The notes beneath the pieces are model-generated. The model saw only the letters and a program-made list of their open reading frames with translations, ran no database searches and was not told the origin of the DNA. Shown one piece after another: positions 25,904-32,746 of a stretch of 64,000 nucleotides of DNA (position 1 is its first letter; each line of letters opens with the position of its first letter). This DNA is from Verrucomicrobiota bacterium (lineage in GTDB: Bacteria; Verrucomicrobiota; Kiritimatiellia; CAIVKH01). A program made the translations under genes and the position numbers. The stretch spans positions 248,001-312,000 of the forward strand of contig JACKPT010000001.1 in the NCBI GenBank assembly GCA_024233345.1, written 5' to 3'.

Positions 25904-26056
25904 ATGGACAAACTTTACACAACAGATGACGCCGCGAAGTATCTTGGCGTGACAGCCTCGCGTTTGCGCCAGTTCATCATCGAAAACGGGGGCCAGATAA
26001 TTGGTGGGCCGCATAAGCAGGTCGATGAAGGGTATCCGGTGAAGAGTTGCGGTTAA
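25904..26056 (+). pseudogene. Truncated excisionase/MerR-like helix-turn-helix ORF
   Basis: A 50-codon frame starting MDKLYTTDDAAKYLGV and continuing through ASRLRQFIIENG reads as the helix-turn-helix start of an excisionase-type DNA-binding domain. After that helix the frame enters a repeated sequence (AAAACGGGGGCCAG...AATTGG) that recurs at about 30430 and 30772, and it loses similarity. So it appears to be the 5' end of a regulator or excisionase gene cut off by a repeat. Confidence 0.5.
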
Positions 26057-26160
26057 GACTGCAGCTACACTTCGCCGCCCCACTTTCTCGGATACCCTTA
26101 CCCGACCCGCTAGAAACCGTCATGCTTCTTTGAGCAGGTTTTCCCGGACAAGCCGTCGCT
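26057..26160. repeat. ~104-bp direct repeat flanking the defence-like module, left copy
   Basis: Starts GACTGCAGCTACACTTC and ends CCGGACAAGCCGTCGCT. A second copy with a few mismatches and a two-base indel lies at 30656-30762. A fragment of its right end recurs near 39016. Confidence 0.85.
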
Positions 26161-26165
26161 CATTC

Positions 26166-26244
26166 CCGCCCGGTGGACGATTGTGGACGACGATTACGGA
26201 ACACGATTTCCTTCGGTCGTTCCTTTCTCTCTCCTCTCGCCAAC
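26166..26244. repeat. ~80-bp direct repeat, copy 2
   Basis: Second copy of the 25719-25797 element, 447 bp away in the same orientation. Confidence 0.8.
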
Positions 26245-26295
26245 GCCTGCGCTATCGTTTCGCCGCCCCCGGCGATAACGTTCAGCGTGTTCGCC
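26238..26295. other. attC-like imperfect hairpin S2
   Basis: CGCCAAC, five-base spacer GCCTG, a stem from CGCTATCGTTTCGCCG to CGGCGATAACGTTCAGCG with unpaired extra bases, a one-base spacer and GTTCGCC. It sits directly beyond the stop of the minus-strand TIR-like gene (26297) and could also act as its terminator, though there is no T-run. Confidence 0.4.
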
Positions 26296-26296
26296 C

Positions 26297-27037
26297 TCAA
26301 ATCCTGTTCATGTCAATTTCTATTCCACTCGCTCTGATTTCTCGGGCCAAGTGGAATTTCCAGGCACCTTCATCGTCGAAGGGCACAAACAGTTTTCCCT
26401 GATAGTCTGAAGGGATTTCAACTCCGGATTGGTAAATCGCGACGATCTGATCTGGGCGCAGTCTTCCCATGAAGTAGCCCAATTCGAGAATCACGTTCTG
26501 TCTGGCGCGGGGCTTGTACTTCTCAGCGGGAGTCGTAGCCAAACCACCTCGGTCGTCGGCAGTGAGCAGCACAACAGCGAATGCCACGTCTGCAGACTGC
26601 ACGAACTTGTCAATGATCGTTCTCCCGCAGTCGGCTTGCTCGTGAAGGATGATGGGCTCCAAATCAAGCCTCTCAAGGAACCGAGCGACACTGACTTTGA
26701 GTTCGTTGTGGCGTCCATGGACGACGAAGACTCGGCGATTCACCGCCTTCCTCTTTGTTGGGGAGGACGTCGTTGAACCATCCTCAACGGTCGCCAGCAA
26801 CTTCATGATCCGCACTACATTCTGGCGGTCCCCCGCCCGCAACCCTCTACCCGAGTGCGTGTTCTTCGCTCGATCAGCACGCGGAATGAGGCGTATGGAT
26901 TGGAGTGAGTCGGACTCCGGGTGATGCGTTTCGAGCCAGGAGAGTACACTTGATCGCCACTTGTTGAACGCAGGAGGGCCATGCAGATCGCTGTCGAGGA
27001 ACTGCTGGCCCTTCTCTATTAGTTGTTGCTCAGTCAT
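26297..27037 (-). CDS. TIR-like predicted nucleotide-binding protein (PF10137-type)
   Basis: A 246-residue protein. Residues 1-97 form a helical N-terminal region of unknown role. From residue 101 the sequence follows the TIR-like family recalled as PF10137: RRVFVVHGRHNELK, a beta strand LEPIILHEQ, GRTIIDKF, then AVVLLTADDRGG (D161-D162), and RARQNVILELGYFMGRL with E185 as candidate catalytic Glu. The end is EIPSDYQGKLFVPFD. Such domains occur as NAD-degrading effectors in CBASS/Pycsar-like and other antiphage systems. It is the last gene of a minus-strand group with ParA and GHKL-nuclease genes, separated from the nearest by a hairpin. No cyclase or cyclic-nucleotide sensor is visible nearby, so the trigger is unknown. 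Confidence 0.8.
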   Translation of the reverse strand: MTEQQLIEKGQQFLDSDLHGPPAFNKWRSSVLSWLETHHPESDSLQSIRLIPRADRAKNTHSGRGLRAGDRQNVVRIMKLLATVEDGSTTSSPTKRKAVNRRVFVVHGRHNELKVSVARFLERLDLEPIILHEQADCGRTIIDKFVQSADVAFAVVLLTADDRGGLATTPAEKYKPRARQNVILELGYFMGRLRPDQIVAIYQSGVEIPSDYQGKLFVPFDDEGAWKFHLAREIRASGIEIDMNRI

Positions 27038-27044
27038 GTCTTAG

Positions 27045-27114
27045 GCCGAACGTGTCGGCTGACTGGACGGGTGAACCGTCTGCGGGTCACCCGTATAGTC
27101 GAGCCGCTAGGTGC
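27045..27114. other. attC-like imperfect hairpin S4 between the small protein and TIR genes
   Basis: CGGCTGACT pairs with AGTCAGCCG except for one bulged G (27101). A 2x2 internal mismatch follows, then perfect ACGGGTGA / TCACCCGT around a 12-base loop. Flanks are GCCGAAC and TAGGTGC. It starts at the stop codon of the minus-strand small-protein gene. Confidence 0.45.
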
Positions 27115-27544
27115 TCTTTCTGTCCCTTGGCTGAAGTTGAATGGCCTCTTGGACGCGCTTCCGAACGCCGCCTATGGCCTTGTTTCGCGTGAGGCTGCTC
27201 GACGTTCCCATCCCAACTTCAGCGGCAAGGGCGATGATGTCAGAATCTGAAATTTCAGACACTCTGCGTTGAAACCCATTGTCGCCGTCTGCTTGTGTAG
27301 CGGTAACTACATCATCAAAGAGTTGTTGAAGCTCCCGGGTCGTGAGTTTTGACAGTGGTGGCTTCGTACGTGTCGTCGTGCTGTTAGGCTTCTTCCGCGT
27401 TGGGTAGTTTGGGAATGTCGATTTGAGTCGGCGCTCGATTCTACTCAATGCGCCTGAGACTTGCTGAAGGTCGCGACGGAGGAGGTTTATCTCTTCGGCG
27501 ACTCGGATGATCTCGTCTGATGGCTTTGCGAATTCGTTAGTCAT
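27107..27544 (-). CDS. Small coiled-coil protein of the ParA/GHKL module
   Basis: A 145-residue protein of no family I recognise. Residues 1-45 are a heptad-rich helix (IIRVAEEINLLRRDLQ, then VSGALSRIERRLK), likely a coiled coil. A basic Thr/Lys/Pro linker follows, then a helical C-terminal domain from about residue 65 (LSKLTTRELQQLFDDVV...) ending with GGVRKRVQEAIQL and a basic tail. Its ATG overlaps the ParA stop by eight bases, so it is coupled to ParA and could be its adaptor or DNA-binding partner, as ParB-like or toxin-like proteins are for ParA (inference). The frame open to 27610 lies inside parA and is not used. Confidence 0.6.
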   Translation of the reverse strand: MTNEFAKPSDEIIRVAEEINLLRRDLQQVSGALSRIERRLKSTFPNYPTRKKPNSTTTRTKPPLSKLTTRELQQLFDDVVTATQADGDNGFQRRVSEISDSDIIALAAEVGMGTSSSLTRNKAIGGVRKRVQEAIQLQPRDRKST

Positions 27545-28418
27545 TGAGAAACTCCGTGACTCCACTCCACAACCGCTTGAAGTCTGGCACAAACTCCGCC
27601 GGGACACCACCCGTAGTTACGGCGCGTTTCAAGGCGACTCGCTCATAGATTGGCGTATCAAGGCACTTGACCTTCAGGCCGGACTTCTTGGCCGCGTGGG
27701 CGCAGATGGACTTCACCTGATTCCAGTAGAACTGGGACTCCTTCGTCATGGTACCACCGTACGGTTTGGCTTTGTTCATGAATACAGCTATTTTGGGGAT
27801 TGGGAAGGGCTCAATCCGCAACTGTAGTGTGTTCAGGATCAAGGGAACACCTTTGACCGCGTAGAAGTCCGGATTGACGGGAATGAGTATCAAGTCACAG
27901 ACAGAGAGGATGGAATAAGACAGCAGCGTGAACGATGGGGGGCAGTCAAAGAGGGCGTAGTTATAATCAGGAACGTTCTTCGACCACGTGATTTTTCCGA
28001 GTAGTTCCCGGATGAATCCCTGCATCTTCTGCCGGTCGAAAACATCCAGCTCCAGCCAATAGAGATCCTCTGCTGACGGGATGAAGTGATAGCGATCCGT
28101 GATTTGGTAAATAAAGTCGTAATTGACGCCGAAATCGAAGGCTCCGGCTCCAGTATATGCCTCGATTGCTTTGAATATGGTCTTTCCCTTCTTCTCTGAT
28201 CGCTCGTGCCAATCGCTGAACTTCCGGTATAGACTACCGTCCTCATTGAGTGTGATCGCTTGGGTGAGCGACATCTGCGCGTCGAGGTCAAAGAGAAGCG
28301 TGTTTGAGTTGCCGTGAGTTGAGATCAGGTCGCCCAGGCACCACGTAATGGTTGTCTTTCCCACGCCACCCTTGAAATTGATCGTCGCGATGGTCTTGGG
28401 GGGGCTCTTGTTGTTCAT
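27537..28418 (-). CDS. ParA/MinD-type P-loop ATPase
   Basis: A 293-residue ATPase. The deviant Walker A motif KGGVGKTT is at residues 16-23, with DLDAQMSLT (44-52) as Walker A' and ALFDCPPSFTLLS as Walker B. The C-terminal half has the ParA-like VPLILNTLQLR, FMNKAKPYGG and ERVALKRAVTTG segments. Such ATPases dimerise on ATP and DNA, and some serve defence systems as loaders or switches rather than in plasmid partition. No parB-like gene, origin or partition site is seen. The start at 28418 follows a strong GAGGAGG. Gene order is GHKL-nuclease, ParA, small protein, TIR-like on one strand. Confidence 0.9.
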   Translation of the reverse strand: MNNKSPPKTIATINFKGGVGKTTITWCLGDLISTHGNSNTLLFDLDAQMSLTQAITLNEDGSLYRKFSDWHERSEKKGKTIFKAIEAYTGAGAFDFGVNYDFIYQITDRYHFIPSAEDLYWLELDVFDRQKMQGFIRELLGKITWSKNVPDYNYALFDCPPSFTLLSYSILSVCDLILIPVNPDFYAVKGVPLILNTLQLRIEPFPIPKIAVFMNKAKPYGGTMTKESQFYWNQVKSICAHAAKKSGLKVKCLDTPIYERVALKRAVTTGGVPAEFVPDFKRLWSGVTEFLND

Positions 28419-28431
28419 ATTTGTCCTCCTC

Positions 28432-28500
28432 ACCTAACGTCTTCCCTAACCAGACGGTGCGACGCCCCGCAGATTACCGGTACGGTTCAGGGTGTTCGCC
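28432..28500. other. attC-like imperfect hairpin S3 between GHKL-nuclease and ParA genes
   Basis: ACCTAAC (fits the RYYYAAC box), five-base spacer GTCTT, a stem CCCTAACC...CGGT / ACCGG...GGTTCAGGG with bulged C88 and G79 (last two digits of the coordinate), one-base spacer and GTTCGCC. The right end is nearly identical to that of S2. Confidence 0.45.
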
Positions 28501-28531
28501 TCTCCCCGTCACAAACTTCCACAGCATACTC

Positions 28532-30397
28532 TCACGCTGATTTGACCTTCTTCATATCACTCCTAAGAATTTCGAGGAAGGTGTGATTTCTAATCGCAGC
28601 ATCCTCGATTACTGCGTCGAACGACAGTAGGCAGAGCGGCACGGGAACCGAAACGCCATCAGGGCGTTCTAACCGCCGATCCCGATAATAGACGTGTCCC
28701 TTGGAGTAAAGAGGTGTCCATTCGTCGTCCCTTAAAAGAGTATCAAGGGCGGCATCGATCTCAATAACGGCAAAATACCATGCTCGCTGAATGCTAGGGC
28801 AGTGGTCCACAAGCTTGCGAGCCCGCTTCAGAAGCTGGGTCGGCGCATACGTGCTCTCCTTGTCGTTTAACTCCCTCCTTTTCACTTCCACAACAACGAC
28901 CTCAACCTTTTCGGACTTGTCAGGGTCTGCCGAGAATATCATGGAGATATCGGGCCGACCATCATCCTCTATTCCTTCGGCGTCGAGAGTAATGGCATCG
29001 ATCACCTGTGACATCCTCGCCTCACTCAGGATGGTGCGAAAACTCATGAATTTGTCGTCCAAGATCCACGCGTTGTTGCTGTACAGGTCATCGATGAGGG
29101 CGTTGCCGGTGAAAGCCTTGCCCCTTGGGACAATTAGATCGTGAACCACAGATTCGACATCGTCACTTGTGATTTCCCTAAGTTTCTTAATGATGAGTTC
29201 GCGGTAGAGCACGTACTCAGTCAGGGCGCGAGAAGAAACTTCGAGGGACTTTTCGAATAGTCGGTCATCCATTGTGACACTCTCTAGCACTTCTTTCTGG
29301 GTTTTAAAAAAACGAACTTGCGCCATCTGTATCGCTTCGTCCTTGTCTATGAGTCCGACAGTGTCTTTCTCAAAGTAGCCTGTGAGATGCGGGTATCGTT
29401 CCTCGAAATGTTCCTTTGTGCTGGTGTTTCTTGCCTCGATTTCGGGAACAGATGCACTCAGAACCGATGAGACTTCAGACCTAAACAGCCGATAAAGCTC
29501 AGACTCGGATACCGTATCGGGTAGGACTAGTCGTTGACGTGCGCTATCAGAGTTTCCAGAGAACAATTCTGATACAAAAAGAAAGATGACATTGGTGCCG
29601 AGCGGAATAGCAGTCTGCGGCAGAAGCTTGGTTAGCGGCACGGTCCGCCCGTCGATCGAGACGGCTATCAAATGTCTTCCCTGTCCGCTTTCGGAGTGCA
29701 CCATGTACTCCATTGTTATCTCGCTGAAGGAGTCTATGCTCTGATCTTTGAGTACTTTTGTTTGAAGCGTGGGGATATCCTTCGGGGTTATCACCTGAGT
29801 GTCCGGGAAGAAGTCTTTTTGCTCATTCGTTGTCTGCGTGTTAAGCGTGATCGTTATTCGGAAGTCCACTCCCCGTTTCTTCCGGTCGTACAACATCGGA
29901 AGAAAATGCTCGATGATCTGATCGCGTAGACTGCCGGGTTTGAGGTCATCATAAGACTTGACCCTTTCGCCGGAAAAACCTGTGAAGTGCAAACGAGTCC
30001 CTGAGGATTCACCATCCTCCGCTGGTTTAATTTCTGACTGTCCCGCGAAGTCTTTTGTGAATAGAAACTCGCGCTTGCTAGTGTCGAATATGCTGGTGAC
30101 GCGGACGGTAGAAAAGTACTGGAGATACACGAGCCTGCCCAACCCTTTGTGATGGGGATCCGATGGCCGCTTCACTTTGGCAAAACGATCGAATCGCTCA
30201 TCCGAGAATCCGATGCCATTGTCGGCAATGGTAATATCAAGCCGTCTCGGGGGCCGCATCTGTCCATCCGTTGAAATGCTGATATCTATTTCGGTTGCAT
30301 CTGCATCAAGCGCGTTTGCTATTGCTTCCAGATAGACTTGTACAAAAGCCGACCTGGGGAAGAACATCTCTAGAGCATATGCTGTCTCGAATTCCAT
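28532..30397 (-). CDS. GHKL (Hsp90-like) ATPase with C-terminal PD-(D/E)XK-like nuclease domain
   Basis: A 621-residue protein. The N-terminal GHKL fold is clear: N-box EAIANALDADATEIDI (E24, N28, D31), DNGIGFSD (D59, G61, G63) and the lid HKGLGRLVYL (G85-G87). A transducer-like middle region carries SSGTRLHFTGF and continues to about residue 340. A helical linker follows, then a restriction-like core with RPDISMIF (D near 484) and VEVVVVEVKRR (E and K near 502-504), the PD...(D/E)XK pattern. This resembles other defence ATPases that pair ATP-driven clamp closure with DNA cleavage, such as MutL-like proteins, but not a named system I recognise. It is probably the first gene of the module. AAGGA precedes the ATG. 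Confidence 0.8.
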   Translation of the reverse strand: MEFETAYALEMFFPRSAFVQVYLEAIANALDADATEIDISISTDGQMRPPRRLDITIADNGIGFSDERFDRFAKVKRPSDPHHKGLGRLVYLQYFSTVRVTSIFDTSKREFLFTKDFAGQSEIKPAEDGESSGTRLHFTGFSGERVKSYDDLKPGSLRDQIIEHFLPMLYDRKKRGVDFRITITLNTQTTNEQKDFFPDTQVITPKDIPTLQTKVLKDQSIDSFSEITMEYMVHSESGQGRHLIAVSIDGRTVPLTKLLPQTAIPLGTNVIFLFVSELFSGNSDSARQRLVLPDTVSESELYRLFRSEVSSVLSASVPEIEARNTSTKEHFEERYPHLTGYFEKDTVGLIDKDEAIQMAQVRFFKTQKEVLESVTMDDRLFEKSLEVSSRALTEYVLYRELIIKKLREITSDDVESVVHDLIVPRGKAFTGNALIDDLYSNNAWILDDKFMSFRTILSEARMSQVIDAITLDAEGIEDDGRPDISMIFSADPDKSEKVEVVVVEVKRRELNDKESTYAPTQLLKRARKLVDHCPSIQRAWYFAVIEIDAALDTLLRDDEWTPLYSKGHVYYRDRRLERPDGVSVPVPLCLLSFDAVIEDAAIRNHTFLEILRSDMKKVKSA

Positions 30398-30541
30398 TTG
30401 TGATTATTCCTTTGGCGAACGTTCAAGCTGTGGAAAACAGGGTCAGGCAATTGGTGGTCACATATGACGGTCCGTTTAGAATCCGTCAAGCGGAATTGAG
30501 TGTAATCACACATCCCATATTTGTCTGTGTGTCCGATTACT

Positions 30542-30615
30542 GCCGAACGTTGGCGTTCACGGGCGCGAGCTTGCGAGCGTACCGTGCGACGCCGTGTGTA
30601 CGCCCAACATGGGCG
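30542..30615. other. attC-like imperfect hairpin S5
   Basis: GTTGGCGTTCACGGGCG pairs imperfectly with CGCCGTGTGTACGCCCAAC, leaving bulged bases; GCCGAAC lies directly to the left. It is weaker than S1-S4. Confidence 0.3.
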
Positions 30616-30652
30616 CGTTGTAAATGGGGGGCAAGTCCCCTGAAGTGCCGGA
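30584..30652 (+). pseudogene. Possible 5' remnant of a group II intron
   Basis: GTGCGACG, the common group II 5' terminus, is followed by GTGTACGCCCA-like sequence and a GGGG.CAAGTCCCC segment. The same words occur in order in the intact intron at about 36412-36460. No reverse-transcriptase sequence follows. It overlaps hairpin S5, so one reading may be wrong. Confidence 0.3.
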
Positions 30653-30655
30653 GCC

Positions 30656-30762
30656 GACTGCAGCTACACTTCACCGCCCCACTTTCTCGGATACCCTTAC
30701 CCGACCCGCTTGAAACCGCCATGCTTCTTTGAGCAGGAGTTATTCCCGGACAAGCCGTCGCT
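30656..30762. repeat. ~104-bp direct repeat flanking the defence-like module, right copy
   Basis: Same orientation as 26057-26160. Everything between the two copies is the GHKL/ParA/small/TIR module plus hairpins. Confidence 0.85.
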
Positions 30763-30799
30763 TATAGCGGGGAAAACGGGGGCCAGGCAATTGGGAAAA

Positions 30800-31229
30800 C
30801 GTCTCCTGCGTCGGTCTGACGTTTGTGGCGTTTCCCACCGTCTACTTTCAACTGTTTGTCGCCCCCGGCAGTATCTTTGCCCTGGATGAGGTGGTTTCCC
30901 TCGGACGATGGCTGCTGATCATGATGGCGATCTGGGGCGGGGTGGATGTCGGCAATCTCGTGTTGTCCGGAGCCCTCAAGGGCGCGGGTGACACCCGCTT
31001 TGTGATGATCTATTCCGTCATTGCGGCCTGGGGCTTCATGGTTCCCGGTGTCCTGCTCATCACCTTCGTGCTGCATGGAGGTATCCTTCTCCTCTGGGCC
31101 TGGGTGATGACCTACATCATGGTCCTGGCCGTCGGCTACATCTACCGTTTCTGGACCGGCAAATGGAAATCCATCCAGGTGCTGGAGGCTCCCCCCTCCA
31201 TCCTCACCACTGCCCCACCGGTGAGTTGA
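30800..31229 (+). pseudogene. Truncated second copy of the MATE transporter 3' end
   Basis: About 143 codons match the C-terminal third of the MATE gene at 24045-25478 almost residue for residue, including LSGALKGAGDTRFVM and the ending TAPPVS against TAPPVN. Many differences are silent, so the two copies have diverged for some time. The first ~330 codons are missing and the upstream sequence is repeat-derived, so this fragment is not expected to be functional. Confidence 0.9.
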
Positions 31230-31251
31230 CAACATACGTGCAAGATTCGGG

Positions 31252-31626
31252 CTAAAGATCCTCTGAGACTTGGATGCCGGGGATTCTTGAAAAGTGCTGG
31301 TCGCGGGTGATGATGGTTGCGCCTGCCTTCAACACGCAGGCCGCGATGATCAGGTCCGTCGAAGGTAGAACGATCTCTTTACGGTCTAGGTTCCATGCGA
31401 GTTCCGTTGCTGATTGAAGAATACCGTTGGACAGGGGAACCTGTGGAAGAATGTCGAAGTAATCGATCAGATACTGTTTCACTGCGGGATGCGTAATTCC
31501 CCGAATGACTTCAAGATCGATGATGCCGCATGAGATCATTTCAGTATGGCGCGGAGCAAGGCGCTCGACCGGATTGATTCCCTGTTTCATCCAGTCGATA
31601 TACATGCAGGAATCGATCATAATCAC
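31252..31626 (-). CDS. vapC: VapC-type PIN-domain ribonuclease toxin
   Basis: A 124-residue PIN domain protein. The first acidic site is MIDSCMYIDWM (D4). CGIIDLEVIRGI supplies the conserved Glu, LPSTDLIIAACVL the third acid and ITRDQHFSRI the fourth, in the usual order. VapC toxins cut tRNA or rRNA when their antitoxin is degraded. Its start overlaps the antitoxin stop by four bases (ATGA), the normal VapB-VapC coupling. It stands directly beyond the MATE remnant. Confidence 0.88.
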   Translation of the reverse strand: MIMIDSCMYIDWMKQGINPVERLAPRHTEMISCGIIDLEVIRGITHPAVKQYLIDYFDILPQVPLSNGILQSATELAWNLDRKEIVLPSTDLIIAACVLKAGATIITRDQHFSRIPGIQVSEDL

Positions 31627-31850
31627 GGCTTCGGCTTCTCCTGCTCTCTCAGCGAAAAGATGTTGTAGGAATCATCAACCGCGCCCCTGAATGCACTTTC
31701 CGGAGGGGCTTCACGAACAAGATGAGCGACTTTGGCTGCTTTCTCTGCCGCATGGAGGGCATAATCGACAGCCGCCCGTCTGGTTTTGGCTCCGGTCAGC
31801 TTCATCACGCTCTCGAGCAGATTCTCATCGATTTCAATCGTTGTCTTCAT
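31623..31850 (-). CDS. vapB: VapB-type antitoxin
   Basis: A 75-residue protein starting MKTTIEIDENLLESVMK, the ribbon-helix-helix opening of the VapB/DUF2191 group, followed by TGAKTRRAAVDYALH. The C-terminal part is the flexible toxin-binding region. I start it at 31850; the frame is open to 31886. It should bind DNA upstream of the pair and repress it. The palindrome-like ATGGGTGTTATACACAT just upstream could be the operator (inference). Confidence 0.88.
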   Translation of the reverse strand: MKTTIEIDENLLESVMKLTGAKTRRAAVDYALHAAEKAAKVAHLVREAPPESAFRGAVDDSYNIFSLREQEKPKP

Positions 31851-31946
31851 ACGGCGCATGATATGGGTGTTATACACATCCTGCAAGCCGTATCATGGGT
31901 TTTGTGTGGAAGGGGTGGGTGAGCGGAGGAGCGGGCCGCGCCACGT

Positions 31947-32366
31947 TCATTTCTGACTGAAGACACGCGATGTGATTCCTTCGGGATGCTGGGGTAACGA
32001 GTCCGTGATGTCATGCCAAGGTGCCTTGACGCTGGTCCAGAAATGAGCCTGTGGTTTCATGTGTGGGTCGTCATCCAGTGAGCCGGCGCGGACGAACACG
32101 ATCCCTGGTCTGTGTTCAGCGCGGAGGTAGATCCGGCATCCGCAGGTTTTGCAGAAGCAGCGATGCTTTCCGGGCGATGACTCGTACTCGGCCAGGTTGC
32201 CTTCGCCGGTGACAATCTTGAAGCCTTCGGATTCTGTAGCCAGGACCGATGCAAAGGCGGACCCGGTGTACTTGCGACAATCGGGACAGTGGCAATAGGC
32301 AAACATCAATAGGCGACCACGAATCTCGTAGGTTACCTCTCCGCAGTGACAACTTCCCTTGAGCAT
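31947..32366 (-). CDS. GFA/CENP-V family zinc protein
   Basis: A 139-residue protein of the glutathione-dependent formaldehyde-activating (GFA/Mss4-like) fold. Zinc ligands are visible as GSCHCGEV near the N-terminus, CHCPDCRKYTGS and FCKTCGCRIY. Members bind glutathione adducts or serve unknown roles, so enzyme activity should not be assumed. AAGGAGAATG precedes the ATG. It is a single gene on the same strand as the surrounding toxin-antitoxin pairs. Confidence 0.88.
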   Translation of the reverse strand: MLKGSCHCGEVTYEIRGRLLMFAYCHCPDCRKYTGSAFASVLATESEGFKIVTGEGNLAEYESSPGKHRCFCKTCGCRIYLRAEHRPGIVFVRAGSLDDDPHMKPQAHFWTSVKAPWHDITDSLPQHPEGITSRVFSQK

Positions 32367-32445
32367 TGTTCATTCTCCTTCGGTTGAACGATCATCGCCA
32401 GGGGCGGTGGGCGTGCAGCGTATACCGTCCCTCTGTGGGCTCATG

Positions 32446-32736
32446 TCATGAATCCTTTTCTTCCTTCTTTTCCTCAAGTCTTTTCAGGATGGAACCCATT
32501 GCTCTACGCTCACCCAATATCAGCCATGTAGTCCAAGCCTGATATAGAAAGATAGGGGCAAATAGAATGGCAAGGAGATTGGTATGCCCATTCACCATGT
32601 CTCGAATGGCAATGGTTGAAAGGAACACACCAGCAATCAGCAGCCCGGGTGGGGCAATTCTCATGACCGGATGTGATGCGCTCCGAATTCTTTTCAGTGC
32701 TCGCCTCTCTTTGCTGTTTTCAGGTTCAATGATCAT
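32446..32736 (-). CDS. Small two-TM membrane protein, unknown
   Basis: A 96-residue protein with a basic N-terminus, two hydrophobic segments (APPGLLIAGVFLSTIAI and LLAILFAPIFLYQAW) and a charged C-terminal tail (KRLEEKKEEKDS). I recognise no family. It may be an accessory cassette gene, as it sits alone between HigBA and the GFA gene on the same strand. Confidence 0.5.
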   Translation of the reverse strand: MIIEPENSKERRALKRIRSASHPVMRIAPPGLLIAGVFLSTIAIRDMVNGHTNLLAILFAPIFLYQAWTTWLILGERRAMGSILKRLEEKKEEKDS

Positions 32737-32746
32737 TCTTCAATTT

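Larger units (their letters stand above)
30398..30799. other. Gene-free mosaic of repeats between the GHKL gene and the MATE remnant
   Basis: No convincing gene. It holds two more copies of the AAAAC(G/A)GGG.CAGGCAATTGG word (about 30431 and 30772), hairpin S5, a possible group II intron fragment and the right ~104-bp direct repeat. The promoter for the minus-strand GHKL gene must lie near 30400-30480 but is not obvious. Confidence 0.6.

Noticed and set aside
26297..27037. CBASS or Pycsar operon
   Set aside because: The TIR-like domain matches effectors of such systems, but no CD-NTase or Pycsar cyclase gene and no cyclic-nucleotide-binding domain is visible in the module.
27537..28418. Plasmid partition locus (ParA) and replication origin
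   Set aside because: There is no parB-like gene, no iterated centromere sites and no replication initiator nearby. The ATPase belongs with the defence-like genes.
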